From assembly GCA_018266755.1 (NCBI GenBank), contig JAFDZW010000005.1, positions 1,155,233 to 1,219,232 of the forward strand: a DNA stretch of 64,000 bases. The letters run 5' to 3'. The notes beneath the pieces are model-generated. The model saw only the letters and a program-made list of their open reading frames with translations, made no database searches and had not been told where the DNA came from. Source of the DNA: Bacteroidota bacterium. GTDB lineage: Bacteria; Bacteroidota; Ignavibacteria; Palsa-1295. Both the position numbers and the translations under genes were made by a program. This document shows positions 9,270-17,817 of this stretch, piece by piece. Each line of letters starts with the position of its first letter. Position 1 is the stretch's first letter.

Positions 9270-9788
9270 ATGATACACAACATCAGGCAAACCCTCCTCA
9301 ACCAATACGAAGCTTCGCTCAACATGCTCAAACACAGTCTCGCCGCCTGTCCTGCCCAGCACTGGGACGCCAAGGTGGGCCATAGCACGATCCGACAGGA
9401 TGCATATCACGCGCTCTTTTGGTGTTCGTACTACCTTACTCGCCACGAAGATCAATACCAGCCGAGCGAATACCACAAACGAGGCGGCAACGAACTCGAA
9501 CCTGTTATCAGCACCGGCCTTGAAAAAGAAGACACGCTACGGTTCATCGAGGATACGCACGACCGTATCGTCCGCACAATCGCCGATGAGACCGAGGGGT
9601 CAATGTCGGGCGACTGCGGCTTCCCGTCCATCTTTCGAAATTCGCCGTTGTCACGGCTCGAACTGCATGTGTATAACATCCGACACCTGCAACATCACGT
9701 CGGGCAAATAAACATCACACTTCGCCACATCTCCGATGCGGAAGGGCTCGATCTGAAGCTGCCCTGGGTCGGCCCGGGGTGGGGGTGA
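9270..9788 (+). CDS. DinB-fold (four-helix) protein
   Basis: 172 residues from ATG 9270, chosen because GGAG lies 6 bases upstream; ATG 9246 would add eight residues. The layout fits the DinB/YfiT metal-dependent four-helix bundle: a first helix (NIRQTLLNQYEASLNMLKHS), DAYHALFWCSYY with a candidate metal-binding His, and the C-terminal helix VYNIRHLQHHVGQINITLR with the paired His block. Members of this family often act as thiol-dependent transferases or damage-response proteins. The substrate is unknown here. The gene is convergent with the acetyltransferase, 12 bases apart. Confidence 0.75.
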   Translation: MIHNIRQTLLNQYEASLNMLKHSLAACPAQHWDAKVGHSTIRQDAYHALFWCSYYLTRHEDQYQPSEYHKRGGNELEPVISTGLEKEDTLRFIEDTHDRIVRTIADETEGSMSGDCGFPSIFRNSPLSRLELHVYNIRHLQHHVGQINITLRHISDAEGLDLKLPWVGPGWG

Positions 9789-9800
9789 GGGTCGGATCAT

Positions 9801-10352
9801 TCAGACCGAGCGAGAATGGTAACTCAACCACTCCTCTCGGGTGATCGCATACCATGTTTCGAGGTGGCCGTGATAGTCGAACTCATTCACGAATCGCATT
9901 CCGCTTTTCTCCAAGACTCGGCGGGAAGCGGCGTTGCCAAGTGTGGTTGTAGCGTAGATGGCGTCGAGGTGGAGTGTTTCGAACCAATGACGCAGCGAAG
10001 CTGTAGCCGCTTCGGTGGCATATCCTTTCCCCCAATGCTGCCAAAGGAAGCGGTAGCCGAGTGAATGATAGTACTCGTGTCCGTTGCGATGCTCGTGGAC
10101 GATTCGCAGCCCGCTAATGCCAAGGAATTCCCCACTATCTCGTTCGATCACTGCCCACCGTGCGATACCGTCACGCTGCCGCTGATGCTGCATTGCAATG
10201 ATCTCCGTCTCGGCAGCCGCGAGGTTCAGCATTGGCGCAGAATGCATGTGGCGCATTACCTCCGGATCGGAATCGAGCTGGAATAATGCGTCGGCATCGG
10301 ATGCAAGTATCTCCCGGAGGACGAGTCGGTCTGTTTCGACGGCATAGATCAT
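9801..10352 (-). CDS. GNAT family N-acetyltransferase (RimJ/RimL type)
   Basis: 183 residues from ATG 10352. The N-terminus ETDRLVLREILASDADALF is the standard opening of the RimJ/RimL-like GNAT group. The acetyl-CoA-binding segment QHWGKGYATEAA and the C-terminal block TTTLGNAASRRVLEKSGM are both intact. It would transfer an acetyl group from acetyl-CoA to an amine, possibly a protein N-terminus; the acceptor cannot be read from sequence. Cytoplasmic, no signal peptide. Confidence 0.85.
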   Translation of the reverse strand: MIYAVETDRLVLREILASDADALFQLDSDPEVMRHMHSAPMLNLAAAETEIIAMQHQRQRDGIARWAVIERDSGEFLGISGLRIVHEHRNGHEYYHSLGYRFLWQHWGKGYATEAATASLRHWFETLHLDAIYATTTLGNAASRRVLEKSGMRFVNEFDYHGHLETWYAITREEWLSYHSRSV

Positions 10353-10480
10353 ACAGCAGGACAGAACTCCGATCATAGAAGAATAAGCCCCGATGACGGG
10401 TCACAATCGAACATCTCCGGTAGTAGATGGTGCAACTATTCAGACGAGCGAGTGTTGCCCCATCAGATTCCATCGTCTCC

Positions 10481-12608
10481 ATGCAAGCATCATCAATGGG
10501 CCATTTACTCCTACAGTGTTGTATACTACTTGTCTCACTGGTCCCTTGTGCGACTCCAGGTTTTGCTCAATGGCAGTCAACGAGTGGACCAGCAGGCGGC
10601 GAAATGAAGCGGTTCGCAGCATCCGGGTCGTATCTGCTCGTTGCCTCTGAGAAAGCAGTACACACCTCAAGCGATGGCGGGAACACGTGGACCGTGACTA
10701 GCCCCTCACCGGACGGGTTTACTATCAACTGCATCGCCGCTGTCGGTGGAACGTGCTATCTTGGTACCGATCGAGGACTGTTTCTTTCGCTTGACAACGG
10801 GGCGACGTGGCAGCCCTCGACATTGCAGAGCATCATCGTGCGGGAGCTGGCATCACGGCGGGGTTCACTCTACGCATTGTGCACCGATGTTTCCCACTCC
10901 AACAGCGACGACGGTGAAGTCCGACGTTCAGACGATGGCGGCAAAACGTGGGTCCCCGACTTTCCCGGTCTTAACCACGTCCGGGTCACCCAGATGGTCG
11001 AAACACAGGGCGTGCTCGTTGCCGCCACATTCAATAAGGGAGTCTACCGGTCATTCGATGCAGGAAGTACCTGGCAACGATGCACTACAGGATTGGATAC
11101 CAGTTTCGGTGAGTACATGGGCCATCTGGTGGTCGATGGTAACCGAATGCTGACGGCGGCGAGAAGCGGGCCATGGGGAGTTCTTGAGTCAACAGATATT
11201 GGCCTGTCGTGGCACGTACTCGCGCTTGGTGACAAGGCAGTGAACTCAATCTTCCAAGCCAACACGTCGTTGTTCGCGATCAGAAGCGACGGACTCTTCC
11301 GATCTTCGGACCACGGCGCCACATGGCAGAAAACACAAGCCGACAGTGCACTCCAGTTACCAAATGACATGAACGACTACGGCAACCAGATCCTCTCCGC
11401 GGTTCGTGATGCAGTATTCCGATCGGCAGACGGGGGGATGACATGGGATCCATCGTCAACCGGGATCGCCGAGTCCAGCGTATGGGATCTGCTTCCGTGG
11501 AAGGACGGAATGCTGGCCTTTGTATGGGATCGTGGTGCTCAACACTCGACCGACCATGGCATAACATGGAGTCGATACTACATTCCATACCTCTACGGTC
11601 ACCTGCTCTTTGTGTATCCCGGAAACCAGCGAAACGGGCTGATCCTTGCGCTCGACAATGGGGTGCTTATTCGGACGTTCGATTCAACGACGTGGGAAGA
11701 AATCACGCCCCGAGTGTTCGGTTGGGTGTCCGGTTCGACCACAGGCCTCGTCGAACATAACGATAAGCTGTACTTCTCTTGCTACAAGGGAATTGCGGTC
11801 AGCTCCGATCATGGTGCCACGTGGAAGGACATCACGACAACTCTTGCATCCTAATCTTCCTTCTTGCAGCGTGGTGCTTGGATGTGATCAATCCATTAAC
11901 GTTGACGTCGCACGTCCACATTACCGATTCCGACTTGCAGACGATGGAAGCTGGGTACCAAACTCGGCTACGACCTCGACCGGTCTTCAACTCTTTCGGG
12001 AGTATACAAGACCTCCATATCCCGTCGTTGTTCGCTCCGGGCTCGTGGATGTTCTTGACTGTGCAGGTGCAACGGACACACTCTTGCAGCTAAGCGGTAA
12101 CTCGTATTGGTTTTGCGACGCAAGCCCAGATCTGTTTGTCATGGCCGACAGCGGCTTATTCAGGTCCACAGACCGAGGCGTCACGTGGACCAGAAGTTAT
12201 GATACGCTGCCGATCGGAATTCATTCTGCACGGCTGGCACGGTTCATGGATGGATGGTTATTCGCGGGAGTACCGGGCATGGGTGTCTGGAGGCTCAACA
12301 TCTCAGGCCATGATGACGGATCACCTACTCCCACCCCGCCGCCGTCGTTTACCAGTTCGCTTCAGGGCGACCCGGCGTCAACGTCTTTCCAACTGACAGT
12401 AAGTTGCCACGATCCTGGCACTGTCTCGGTCCGGGCCTACGACATTGACGGCCGGTTGCAGGCCGACATCGCCGAACAGTCATTCAGCGCGGGTGACCAT
12501 GTGCTGAAAGTGGATGTCAGTCGTTGGCCCCCGGGACGGTATCAGATCGTGGCACGTGCGGGTTCGAACCTCTCATCGAACGGATTGATCGTAGTGCACG
12601 ACCGCTAA
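10481..12608 (+). pseudogene. Asp-box beta-propeller T9SS protein, frameshifted
   Basis: Two overlapping frames together encode one T9SS-type protein. The first (ATG 10481, or 10496; signal peptide ending ATPGFAQ) carries at least nine Asp-box motifs (SSDGGNTWT, SLDNGATWQ, SDDGGKTWV, SSDHGATWK and others) and stops at 11854. The product continues in the next frame from about 11830: NLPSCSVVLG, another Asp box (STDRGVTWT) and a C-terminal T9SS sorting domain (SVRAYDIDGRL ... WPPGRYQIVARAG) ending at 12608. The shift equals one extra base, most simply near CTTGCATCCTAATC at 11842-11855. Without correction the first product lacks its sorting signal. Real mutation and sequencing error cannot be told apart here. 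The coding sense otherwise looks intact. Confidence 0.8.
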
Positions 12609-12613
12609 CAAAA

Positions 12614-12638
12614 AAGGCCGATCATGCTGATCGGCCTT
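12614..12638 (-). terminator. Rho-independent terminator of ahcY
   Basis: AAGGCCGATCA (12614-12624) pairs perfectly with TGATCGGCCTT (12628-12638) over a 3-base loop. On the minus strand the stem runs straight into T residues, a textbook terminator 26 bases after the ahcY stop. It may also act on the convergent gene. Confidence 0.85.
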
Positions 12639-12664
12639 CCTTGACAGATTGGTATCTCCCTGCC

Positions 12665-13948
12665 TCAGGTGCCTGCAGCGTAGTCCATTGCGTATGCGAT
12701 CTGCTCTTCGGTGAGCACATCGATCTTGACGCCGTTGGTTGCGAGCTTGACACCGGCGATCTCCTGATCCTGTTCGACCGGGATATCATAGACCTTCCCG
12801 CGCTCCATGATCTCCTCACCCTTGTCCACCTTCACCAGGCGGAGCTGCGACATGAACTGGTTCGCGAAGCTCATGTCCATCACCTCGGACGGGTGTCCTT
12901 CGGCGGCAGCCAGGTTCACGAGGCGGCCCTGTGCGAGCAGGTACACGCGGCGGTTACCGCTCAAGATATACTCTTCGCAGTTCGCACGGATCGTGCGCTT
13001 GGTTGCGGCGCGGTCCTCGAGATCCGGAATATTGATCTCGCAGTCATAGTGACCGGTGTTGCAGAAGATCGCGCCGTCCTTCATCGAATCGAAGTGGCGG
13101 CCGACGAGAATATCCTTCACACCGGTGGCGGTGATGAAGATATCGCCGATCTTCGCAGCTTCGTCCATCGGCATGACCTGCATGCCTTCGAGCGTTGCCT
13201 TCAGCGCAGCGGTCGGCTTGATTTCGGTGACGATCACGTTCGCGCCCATGCCCTTCGCGCGGGTCGCGACGCCCTTGCCGCAGTGGCCGTAGCCTGCGAC
13301 GACGACGTTCTTGCCAGCCAGCAGCACGCTCGTGGCGCGGATGACACCGTCGAGTGTCGATTGGCCCGTACCGTAGACGTTATCGAAATCCCACTTGGTC
13401 TCGGCATCGTTGACGGCAACGACCGGATACATGAGCTTGCCGTCGTCCGCCATTGCGCGCAGACGGTGCACACCTGTCGTGGTCTCTTCGGTACCGCCGA
13501 TGATACCAGCAGCGAGTTCGGGATACTTGTTGTGGACGGTAAAGATGAGGTCGGCGCCGTCATCGAGCGTCAGGTTCGGCTTGAAGTCGAGCGTACGGTC
13601 GATGCACCAGTAGAATTCTTCGACATTCATGCCATACCAGGCGAAGATCTGGGTACGACCGCCGACCGCGAGCGCTGCGGCAACTTCGTCGTTGGTCGAA
13701 AGAGGGTTGCAACCGCTCCACGACACCTCGGCGCCGGCGGCGGCGAGCGTCTCGATCAGCACGGCGGTCTCCTTCGTGACATGCAAGCATCCGGCGATCT
13801 TGTACCCGGCGAGCGGCTTGGTCTTGGAATACTTCTCGCGAAGCGCCATCAAGACCGGCATGCGGCTCTCGGCCCATTCGATCTGACGACGACCGGCATC
13901 GGCCAGCTTCAGGTCACGAACTTTATATTGTCCCTTCTTCTCGTCCAT
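12665..13948 (-). CDS. ahcY: Adenosylhomocysteinase
   Basis: 427 residues, full length for the bacterial enzyme. It splits S-adenosylhomocysteine into adenosine and homocysteine, closing the methyl cycle. Typical blocks are seen: GCLHVTKETAVLIETLAAAGA near the N-terminus, SGCNPLSTNDEVAAALA, the NAD-binding GYGHCGKGVATRAKGMGANVIVTE in the middle, and FCNTGHYDCEINI. The N-terminal extension is short. Monocistronic, ended by a strong terminator. No SAM or SAH riboswitch motif is visible upstream. Confidence 0.97.
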   Translation of the reverse strand: MDEKKGQYKVRDLKLADAGRRQIEWAESRMPVLMALREKYSKTKPLAGYKIAGCLHVTKETAVLIETLAAAGAEVSWSGCNPLSTNDEVAAALAVGGRTQIFAWYGMNVEEFYWCIDRTLDFKPNLTLDDGADLIFTVHNKYPELAAGIIGGTEETTTGVHRLRAMADDGKLMYPVVAVNDAETKWDFDNVYGTGQSTLDGVIRATSVLLAGKNVVVAGYGHCGKGVATRAKGMGANVIVTEIKPTAALKATLEGMQVMPMDEAAKIGDIFITATGVKDILVGRHFDSMKDGAIFCNTGHYDCEINIPDLEDRAATKRTIRANCEEYILSGNRRVYLLAQGRLVNLAAAEGHPSEVMDMSFANQFMSQLRLVKVDKGEEIMERGKVYDIPVEQDQEIAGVKLATNGVKIDVLTEEQIAYAMDYAAGT

Positions 13949-14431
13949 TAGTGTATCCTTGAGAAAATAGTAGTGGAATGATATAGTCCTACGTAAATCG
14001 GGCGTATAACAGATTGGGGATGGGGTTCGTTCAAGATGGTGTGCAGTGAATAATTTGATCCCTGTCCGACTGAGTTATCAACTTGCCAATCCTCTGCCAA
14101 TCACTACGTATGAATACATTACTGCGCTTGGTCCCGGAATATCAATAGAAACGGTATTCGGCAAATTATGTAAATAAGTCAAAGTCAGAAAACAGTTTAA
14201 AAAACATTAGTCAATAATTTGGAATATCCCCACAGTATGCGTATATTTAGAATATTGCCTTGGCATAATGATGGAGCGGCAGCCCACGATGTAGGAGTGC
14301 CCGCCATCAAAGTTTTTACCCCAGATACTTGCAGTATACCTCGCGAGCGATCAGGATACAAAAGGCGGTTTGCCGAAAAGCCTTGATAGAGTAGGCATAC
14401 CTTATATTTCCACAACTTAATCAACGTAACT
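13949..14431. other. Divergent intergenic region between ahcY and the lanthipeptide precursor
   Basis: 483 AT-rich bases holding the promoters for both directions. No convincing gene; a 43-codon open stretch at 14046-14177 has nothing to support it. AAGGC (14362-14366) and GCCTT (14380-14384) form a short inverted repeat just upstream of the proposed lanA -7 element and could be an operator. Confidence 0.5.
14383..14410 (+). promoter_or_regulatory. Putative promoter of the lanthipeptide precursor
   Basis: TTG at 14383-14385, then 17 bases, then TATATTTC (14403-14410), one mismatch from TAnnTTTG. A start near 14416 would leave a leader of about 16 bases. Spacing and last base are imperfect. 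Confidence 0.35.
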
Positions 14432-14761
14432 ATGATGAATTGGCCAAAAACAATCGCACTGTCCGAGTTGGACAAGCTGAAAATCGAGTGCGCACATGAC
14501 CAGGGACTACGCGACCGAATGGTGAAGAACCCGGCCGCGGTCCTTCAGGAGCGTGGGATCGAAGTACCAGCCGGCGTCAAGGTGAACGTGGTGCAAGATG
14601 CAGAGAACACGCACACGATCACCCTGCCGCCATACGTGGGTAGCGACCTCGCCGCAGCGACCATGGCAAAGGCATCGAATAGCGGTACATGGTGGTGTAC
14701 AACATGCACCGCCACGACACCGATCTGTGCCGGGTCCTTGGCATCGCTAACCTGCATCTGA
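14432..14761 (+). CDS. Class II lanthipeptide precursor with NHLP-type leader
   Basis: 109 residues (ATG 14432; a second ATG at 14435). Residues about 10-67 match the nitrile-hydratase-like leader peptide (NHLP) family: a helical start (LSELDKLKIECAHDQ), then LRDRMVKNPAAVLQERGIEV, PAGVKVNVVQDAENT and TITLPPY. The C-terminal core after about residue 81 (TWWCTTCTATTPICAG ...) has four Cys (89, 92, 99, 108) and many Ser/Thr (S82, S84, T86, T90, T91, T93, T95, T96, S102, S105, T107), as needed for (methyl)lanthionine rings. No Gly-Gly is present; removal of the leader near DLAAATMAKA is an inference. The synthetase gene follows 117 bases downstream. Confidence 0.88.
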   Translation: MMNWPKTIALSELDKLKIECAHDQGLRDRMVKNPAAVLQERGIEVPAGVKVNVVQDAENTHTITLPPYVGSDLAAATMAKASNSGTWWCTTCTATTPICAGSLASLTCI

Positions 14762-14796
14762 GCGTACGTAGTCTGTCACGCACGAACAGGTAATCG

Positions 14797-14828
14797 CACT
14801 GCGGTCCTCAACACCGAGGACCGCAGTG
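14797..14828 (+). terminator. Intercistronic hairpin (attenuator) between precursor and LanM
   Basis: CACTGCGGTCCTC (14797-14809) pairs perfectly with GAGGACCGCAGTG (14816-14828) over loop AACACC, followed by TTGCCTTTTGTC. A 13-bp stem with an interrupted T-run is expected to stop most but not all transcripts, giving more precursor than enzyme message, as in many lantibiotic operons. Confidence 0.75.
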
Positions 14829-14878
14829 TTGCCTTTTGTCATCAACGCATACCGAAGCGAGCTTCCGAAGACTTCCGA

Positions 14879-17791
14879 ATGCCAATACTTCCAACAGTCA
14901 CACAGAACTCTGACGATGAACCGGTCGACCTGGAGTTCAGCCAATCGCTGAACCGCAAACCGATCGTCAAGGAGTTGCTCTCCCCACTACTCGAGAGAGC
15001 GGCGGCAGAGCTATCCCAACGGCTTTCATCGACCGGATTATTCGTGAGCTCCGACGTACTGGCAGACCTGTTGCACGGGTATGAGCAAACCTTGGCTCGG
15101 CTGACCAATTTGATCATCGTTCAACGGTTCTCCAGCTTCCACCTCGTGCTCAACCCGTTGTGGCGTCCGCGGAAGGCGGCACCAGGTCCGGATACCGAAG
15201 GCAGAAGCACTGCCGTGCTTAACGCATACATCGAGTGGGAAGAGATCGAGCGCACATTCGGGCCGGATGGTTCGTACCCGGAGCTTGGACGACTATTGCG
15301 GATCGCACAAGAACATTGGTTGGTGATGTGCGAGGAGATTGTTGCTCGCGTATCCAAACATCTTCCCGATCTCGCGACGATCATCGGGGCACCTGTTACA
15401 GTGCTCGATGGTGTAACGTTTGGCATCTCCGATCCGCATAATTTCGGACGAACCGCCGTGATTCTTCGATTTGGTACTCACCGCATTCTCTATAAACCGC
15501 GGACCCTCGCCCCGGAAATGGCCTGGGCTCGGATTGTGGAGAAGCTCGTGAGGGAGTCTCTCGATCAAGAATTTCCACTTCCCCGGATCGCGGACTTTGG
15601 CGACTACGGATTCATGGAATTCGTGGGCAGGCAAGATTGCAGAGATCGTGACGCGGTTGCACGTTGCTATACCCGATACGGTGCACTGATGGGAATAGCG
15701 CACGCTCTCGGAACCTGCGATCTGCACCACGAAAACATCATCGTCAGTGGAGAGTACCCTGTCGTGGTAGATGCGGAGCCCCTGCTGCGTGCGCGGCTCG
15801 CACTTAGCACGCACGGAGACAAACGGCTACAGACGGAACAGAACTTGACGCTCGACGATCTGGATGTTCGTGAATCTGTCCTTGAGCTCGGAATACTACC
15901 GATCGCTGTGCAATCGCTCGTCAAGCGAGAGCACGATACAGACCGAGCCGAGCATCAGGAGATCGTCATCGGCGCCCTGAGCGCGTTCGCAAGTACTCCC
16001 CATATCGATATGGTGCCATGCGCGATCGGGAGTGACGATTTACAGATCCGTCCGGTGCAGGTGCAGTCGCATTCATCTCCGAATCTTCCGAGCTTCAACG
16101 GAGCCGTGCAACATCCGGAAGCATGGATCGACAGGATCATCGACGGGTTCTCGACCGTCCACCACTACATAAGTTGCCATAAGGATGAGCTAGTGGGTCC
16201 GAACGGAATCATGGCTGAGTATGCCTCATGTCCGGTGAGACTGCTGGCTCGGCCGACCATGGATTACATGAACGTGCTCTCGCGTTCGTTGAGTCCGCCG
16301 GTGCTCCGCTCCACGGAGTCACGCCGGGCGTTGATCGAATCGGACTTGGCGATCCTGAGCCAATTTCGAATGGACAACGTTCAAACACTGATCCCTGTAG
16401 AGATCGAAAGTTTGATGCGCGGCGATGTCCCACGCTTCGAGGTGGCGTCGGACGAAATACTGTGCGCAGGCGCCGAGCTCATGCACACACCCCTTGCAGG
16501 GGCGAAACTCCGTATCGAAGGAGTCGATGAATTCGATCGGCAGATCCAAATCCGACAGATTCGTGAGCGGATGCTCAACAGAGATCGCGAACTCTCTGTA
16601 GTTGCTCCGGATCCGACGAATGCAAGCGATGTGGAACGGCATGCACTTCAGCTCGTCGAGGCGATCATCGATGCTCGGATCGAACAGAACGGAAACACCT
16701 CATGGGTGTATGCTGCATATGCGGCTGGAGTCGCTTCCACAATGGCTCACAGCGATGTCGAATCGCTGTACGAAGGGAGCGCAGGTACAGCGATCGCGAT
16801 AGCGGAAGCGGCCGCCCTCACAGATGAGCGGGGTTGGATGCAGATAGCCCGATCGGTCTTCGATGCTGTTCGACGCACCGACGCTCCCGAGAGCGCTCGT
16901 CGGGGGTGCGGGATGGCAAGAGGTCTGGGCGGCTTGTTGTATGCAATGGCACGCGTCGGACGTTGCGCGCAAGACGAAGCGCTGATCGAACGTGCGGCAA
17001 CGATCGCGGTATCGTATGCTGGCCGCTTGGCCGACGAGGCAAAGCGTGACGAGGTGCTCTATGGACGAGCTGGGCTCCTGCTCTCCGTCCTCGCCCTATA
17101 TCGCTTGTCCCCAACAGAGTCGTTGCTGCGAACAGCCGATCACATTGCGAGATTGATCATCGCAAATGCAAAGCGCTCTGACAGCGGGGCAAGTTGGTCG
17201 GTAAACGGTGGCAAACCTCTGCCGCACGTCAGTCACGGTGCGTCGGGGATCGCAATGGCGCTCGCGAGGTACGCGGCCATTCGCAGCGATGCGGACGCAG
17301 CCAACGTTGCGATGCAGGCCATCGAATTCGACGATACGTTCTGGGTAGAACGCGAAGCCGGTTGGGCGGACGGTCGTTTTCTCGATGTACCGATGCAGGA
17401 TCGTACGAATTGGGGATGGTGCAACGGACGATCCGGGGCGTTGCTCGCGCGCTTTGCTATCGCGCATGATCTTGGGACTTCGTTCATCGGCGCGAAGGCT
17501 ACTCATGCGCTATCGGCAGAATGCATAGACGTACTATCGGATGTTTCTCCGGGATTGTGTTGCGGCACAGCCGGTGCGATCGATGCGTTGCTTTCCCTGC
17601 CCACAATCCCCGCGGATGCACACATCCAACATTGTATCGCTTGTGCGACAAAGGCTTTGGCTACGACCTCACCTGCGAGCAACTACTCCACGTTGGCAGC
17701 TTCCTTGTTTTCAGGGAGCGCAGGACTCGCCTTCGGACTGTTGCGAGCAGCACAGCCAACGCGGGTTAATCCCTTGTTGAGCTTCGTATAG
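14879..17791 (+). CDS. lanM: Class II lanthionine synthetase LanM, CCG (ProcM-like) type
   Basis: 970 residues, a full-length bifunctional LanM. The N-terminal half is the kinase-like dehydratase, with K206 (LYKPRTL), the D281/H283/N286 triad (CDLHHEN) and D298/E300 (VVVDAEPLL); the spacing from D281 to D298 and E300 equals that of characterised LanM enzymes. It phosphorylates and eliminates Ser/Thr. The C-terminal half is a LanC-like cyclase: LYEGSAGTA, VSHGASGIA, WCNGRSG (C848), LCCGTAG (C894, C895) and LFSGSAGLAFGLLR. The zinc ligands are thus three Cys, not Cys-Cys-His, the CCG type known from the promiscuous ProcM. Acts in the cytoplasm on the precursor at 14432. No transporter or protease gene is adjacent. 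Confidence 0.95.
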   Translation: MPILPTVTQNSDDEPVDLEFSQSLNRKPIVKELLSPLLERAAAELSQRLSSTGLFVSSDVLADLLHGYEQTLARLTNLIIVQRFSSFHLVLNPLWRPRKAAPGPDTEGRSTAVLNAYIEWEEIERTFGPDGSYPELGRLLRIAQEHWLVMCEEIVARVSKHLPDLATIIGAPVTVLDGVTFGISDPHNFGRTAVILRFGTHRILYKPRTLAPEMAWARIVEKLVRESLDQEFPLPRIADFGDYGFMEFVGRQDCRDRDAVARCYTRYGALMGIAHALGTCDLHHENIIVSGEYPVVVDAEPLLRARLALSTHGDKRLQTEQNLTLDDLDVRESVLELGILPIAVQSLVKREHDTDRAEHQEIVIGALSAFASTPHIDMVPCAIGSDDLQIRPVQVQSHSSPNLPSFNGAVQHPEAWIDRIIDGFSTVHHYISCHKDELVGPNGIMAEYASCPVRLLARPTMDYMNVLSRSLSPPVLRSTESRRALIESDLAILSQFRMDNVQTLIPVEIESLMRGDVPRFEVASDEILCAGAELMHTPLAGAKLRIEGVDEFDRQIQIRQIRERMLNRDRELSVVAPDPTNASDVERHALQLVEAIIDARIEQNGNTSWVYAAYAAGVASTMAHSDVESLYEGSAGTAIAIAEAAALTDERGWMQIARSVFDAVRRTDAPESARRGCGMARGLGGLLYAMARVGRCAQDEALIERAATIAVSYAGRLADEAKRDEVLYGRAGLLLSVLALYRLSPTESLLRTADHIARLIIANAKRSDSGASWSVNGGKPLPHVSHGASGIAMALARYAAIRSDADAANVAMQAIEFDDTFWVEREAGWADGRFLDVPMQDRTNWGWCNGRSGALLARFAIAHDLGTSFIGAKATHALSAECIDVLSDVSPGLCCGTAGAIDALLSLPTIPADAHIQHCIACATKALATTSPASNYSTLAASLFSGSAGLAFGLLRAAQPTRVNPLLSFV

Positions 17792-17817
17792 CAGGACAAA
17801 ACGGTGGCGAGCAGAAC

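Noticed and set aside
11830-11860. Programmed +1 frameshift in the Asp-box gene
   Set aside because: No known shift-prone motif (such as CTT-TGA) and no homopolymer is present; mutation or sequencing error is simpler.
12524-13951. 475-codon open frame antisense to ahcY
   Set aside because: It is the complementary-frame shadow of a clear, conserved ahcY; the product is low-complexity (His/Arg/Asp-rich) with no recognisable domain. The same holds for the long antisense frames over the ATPase, M16 and pyrG genes.
13949-14100. SAM or SAH riboswitch upstream of ahcY
   Set aside because: The conserved cores of SAM-I and SAH riboswitches were looked for and not seen; only AT-rich sequence is present.
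14046-14177. 43-codon open frame with GTG start upstream of the lanthipeptide precursor
   Set aside because: Considered as a second precursor, but it has no leader motif, a single Cys and no ribosome-binding site; a stretch this short is expected by chance.
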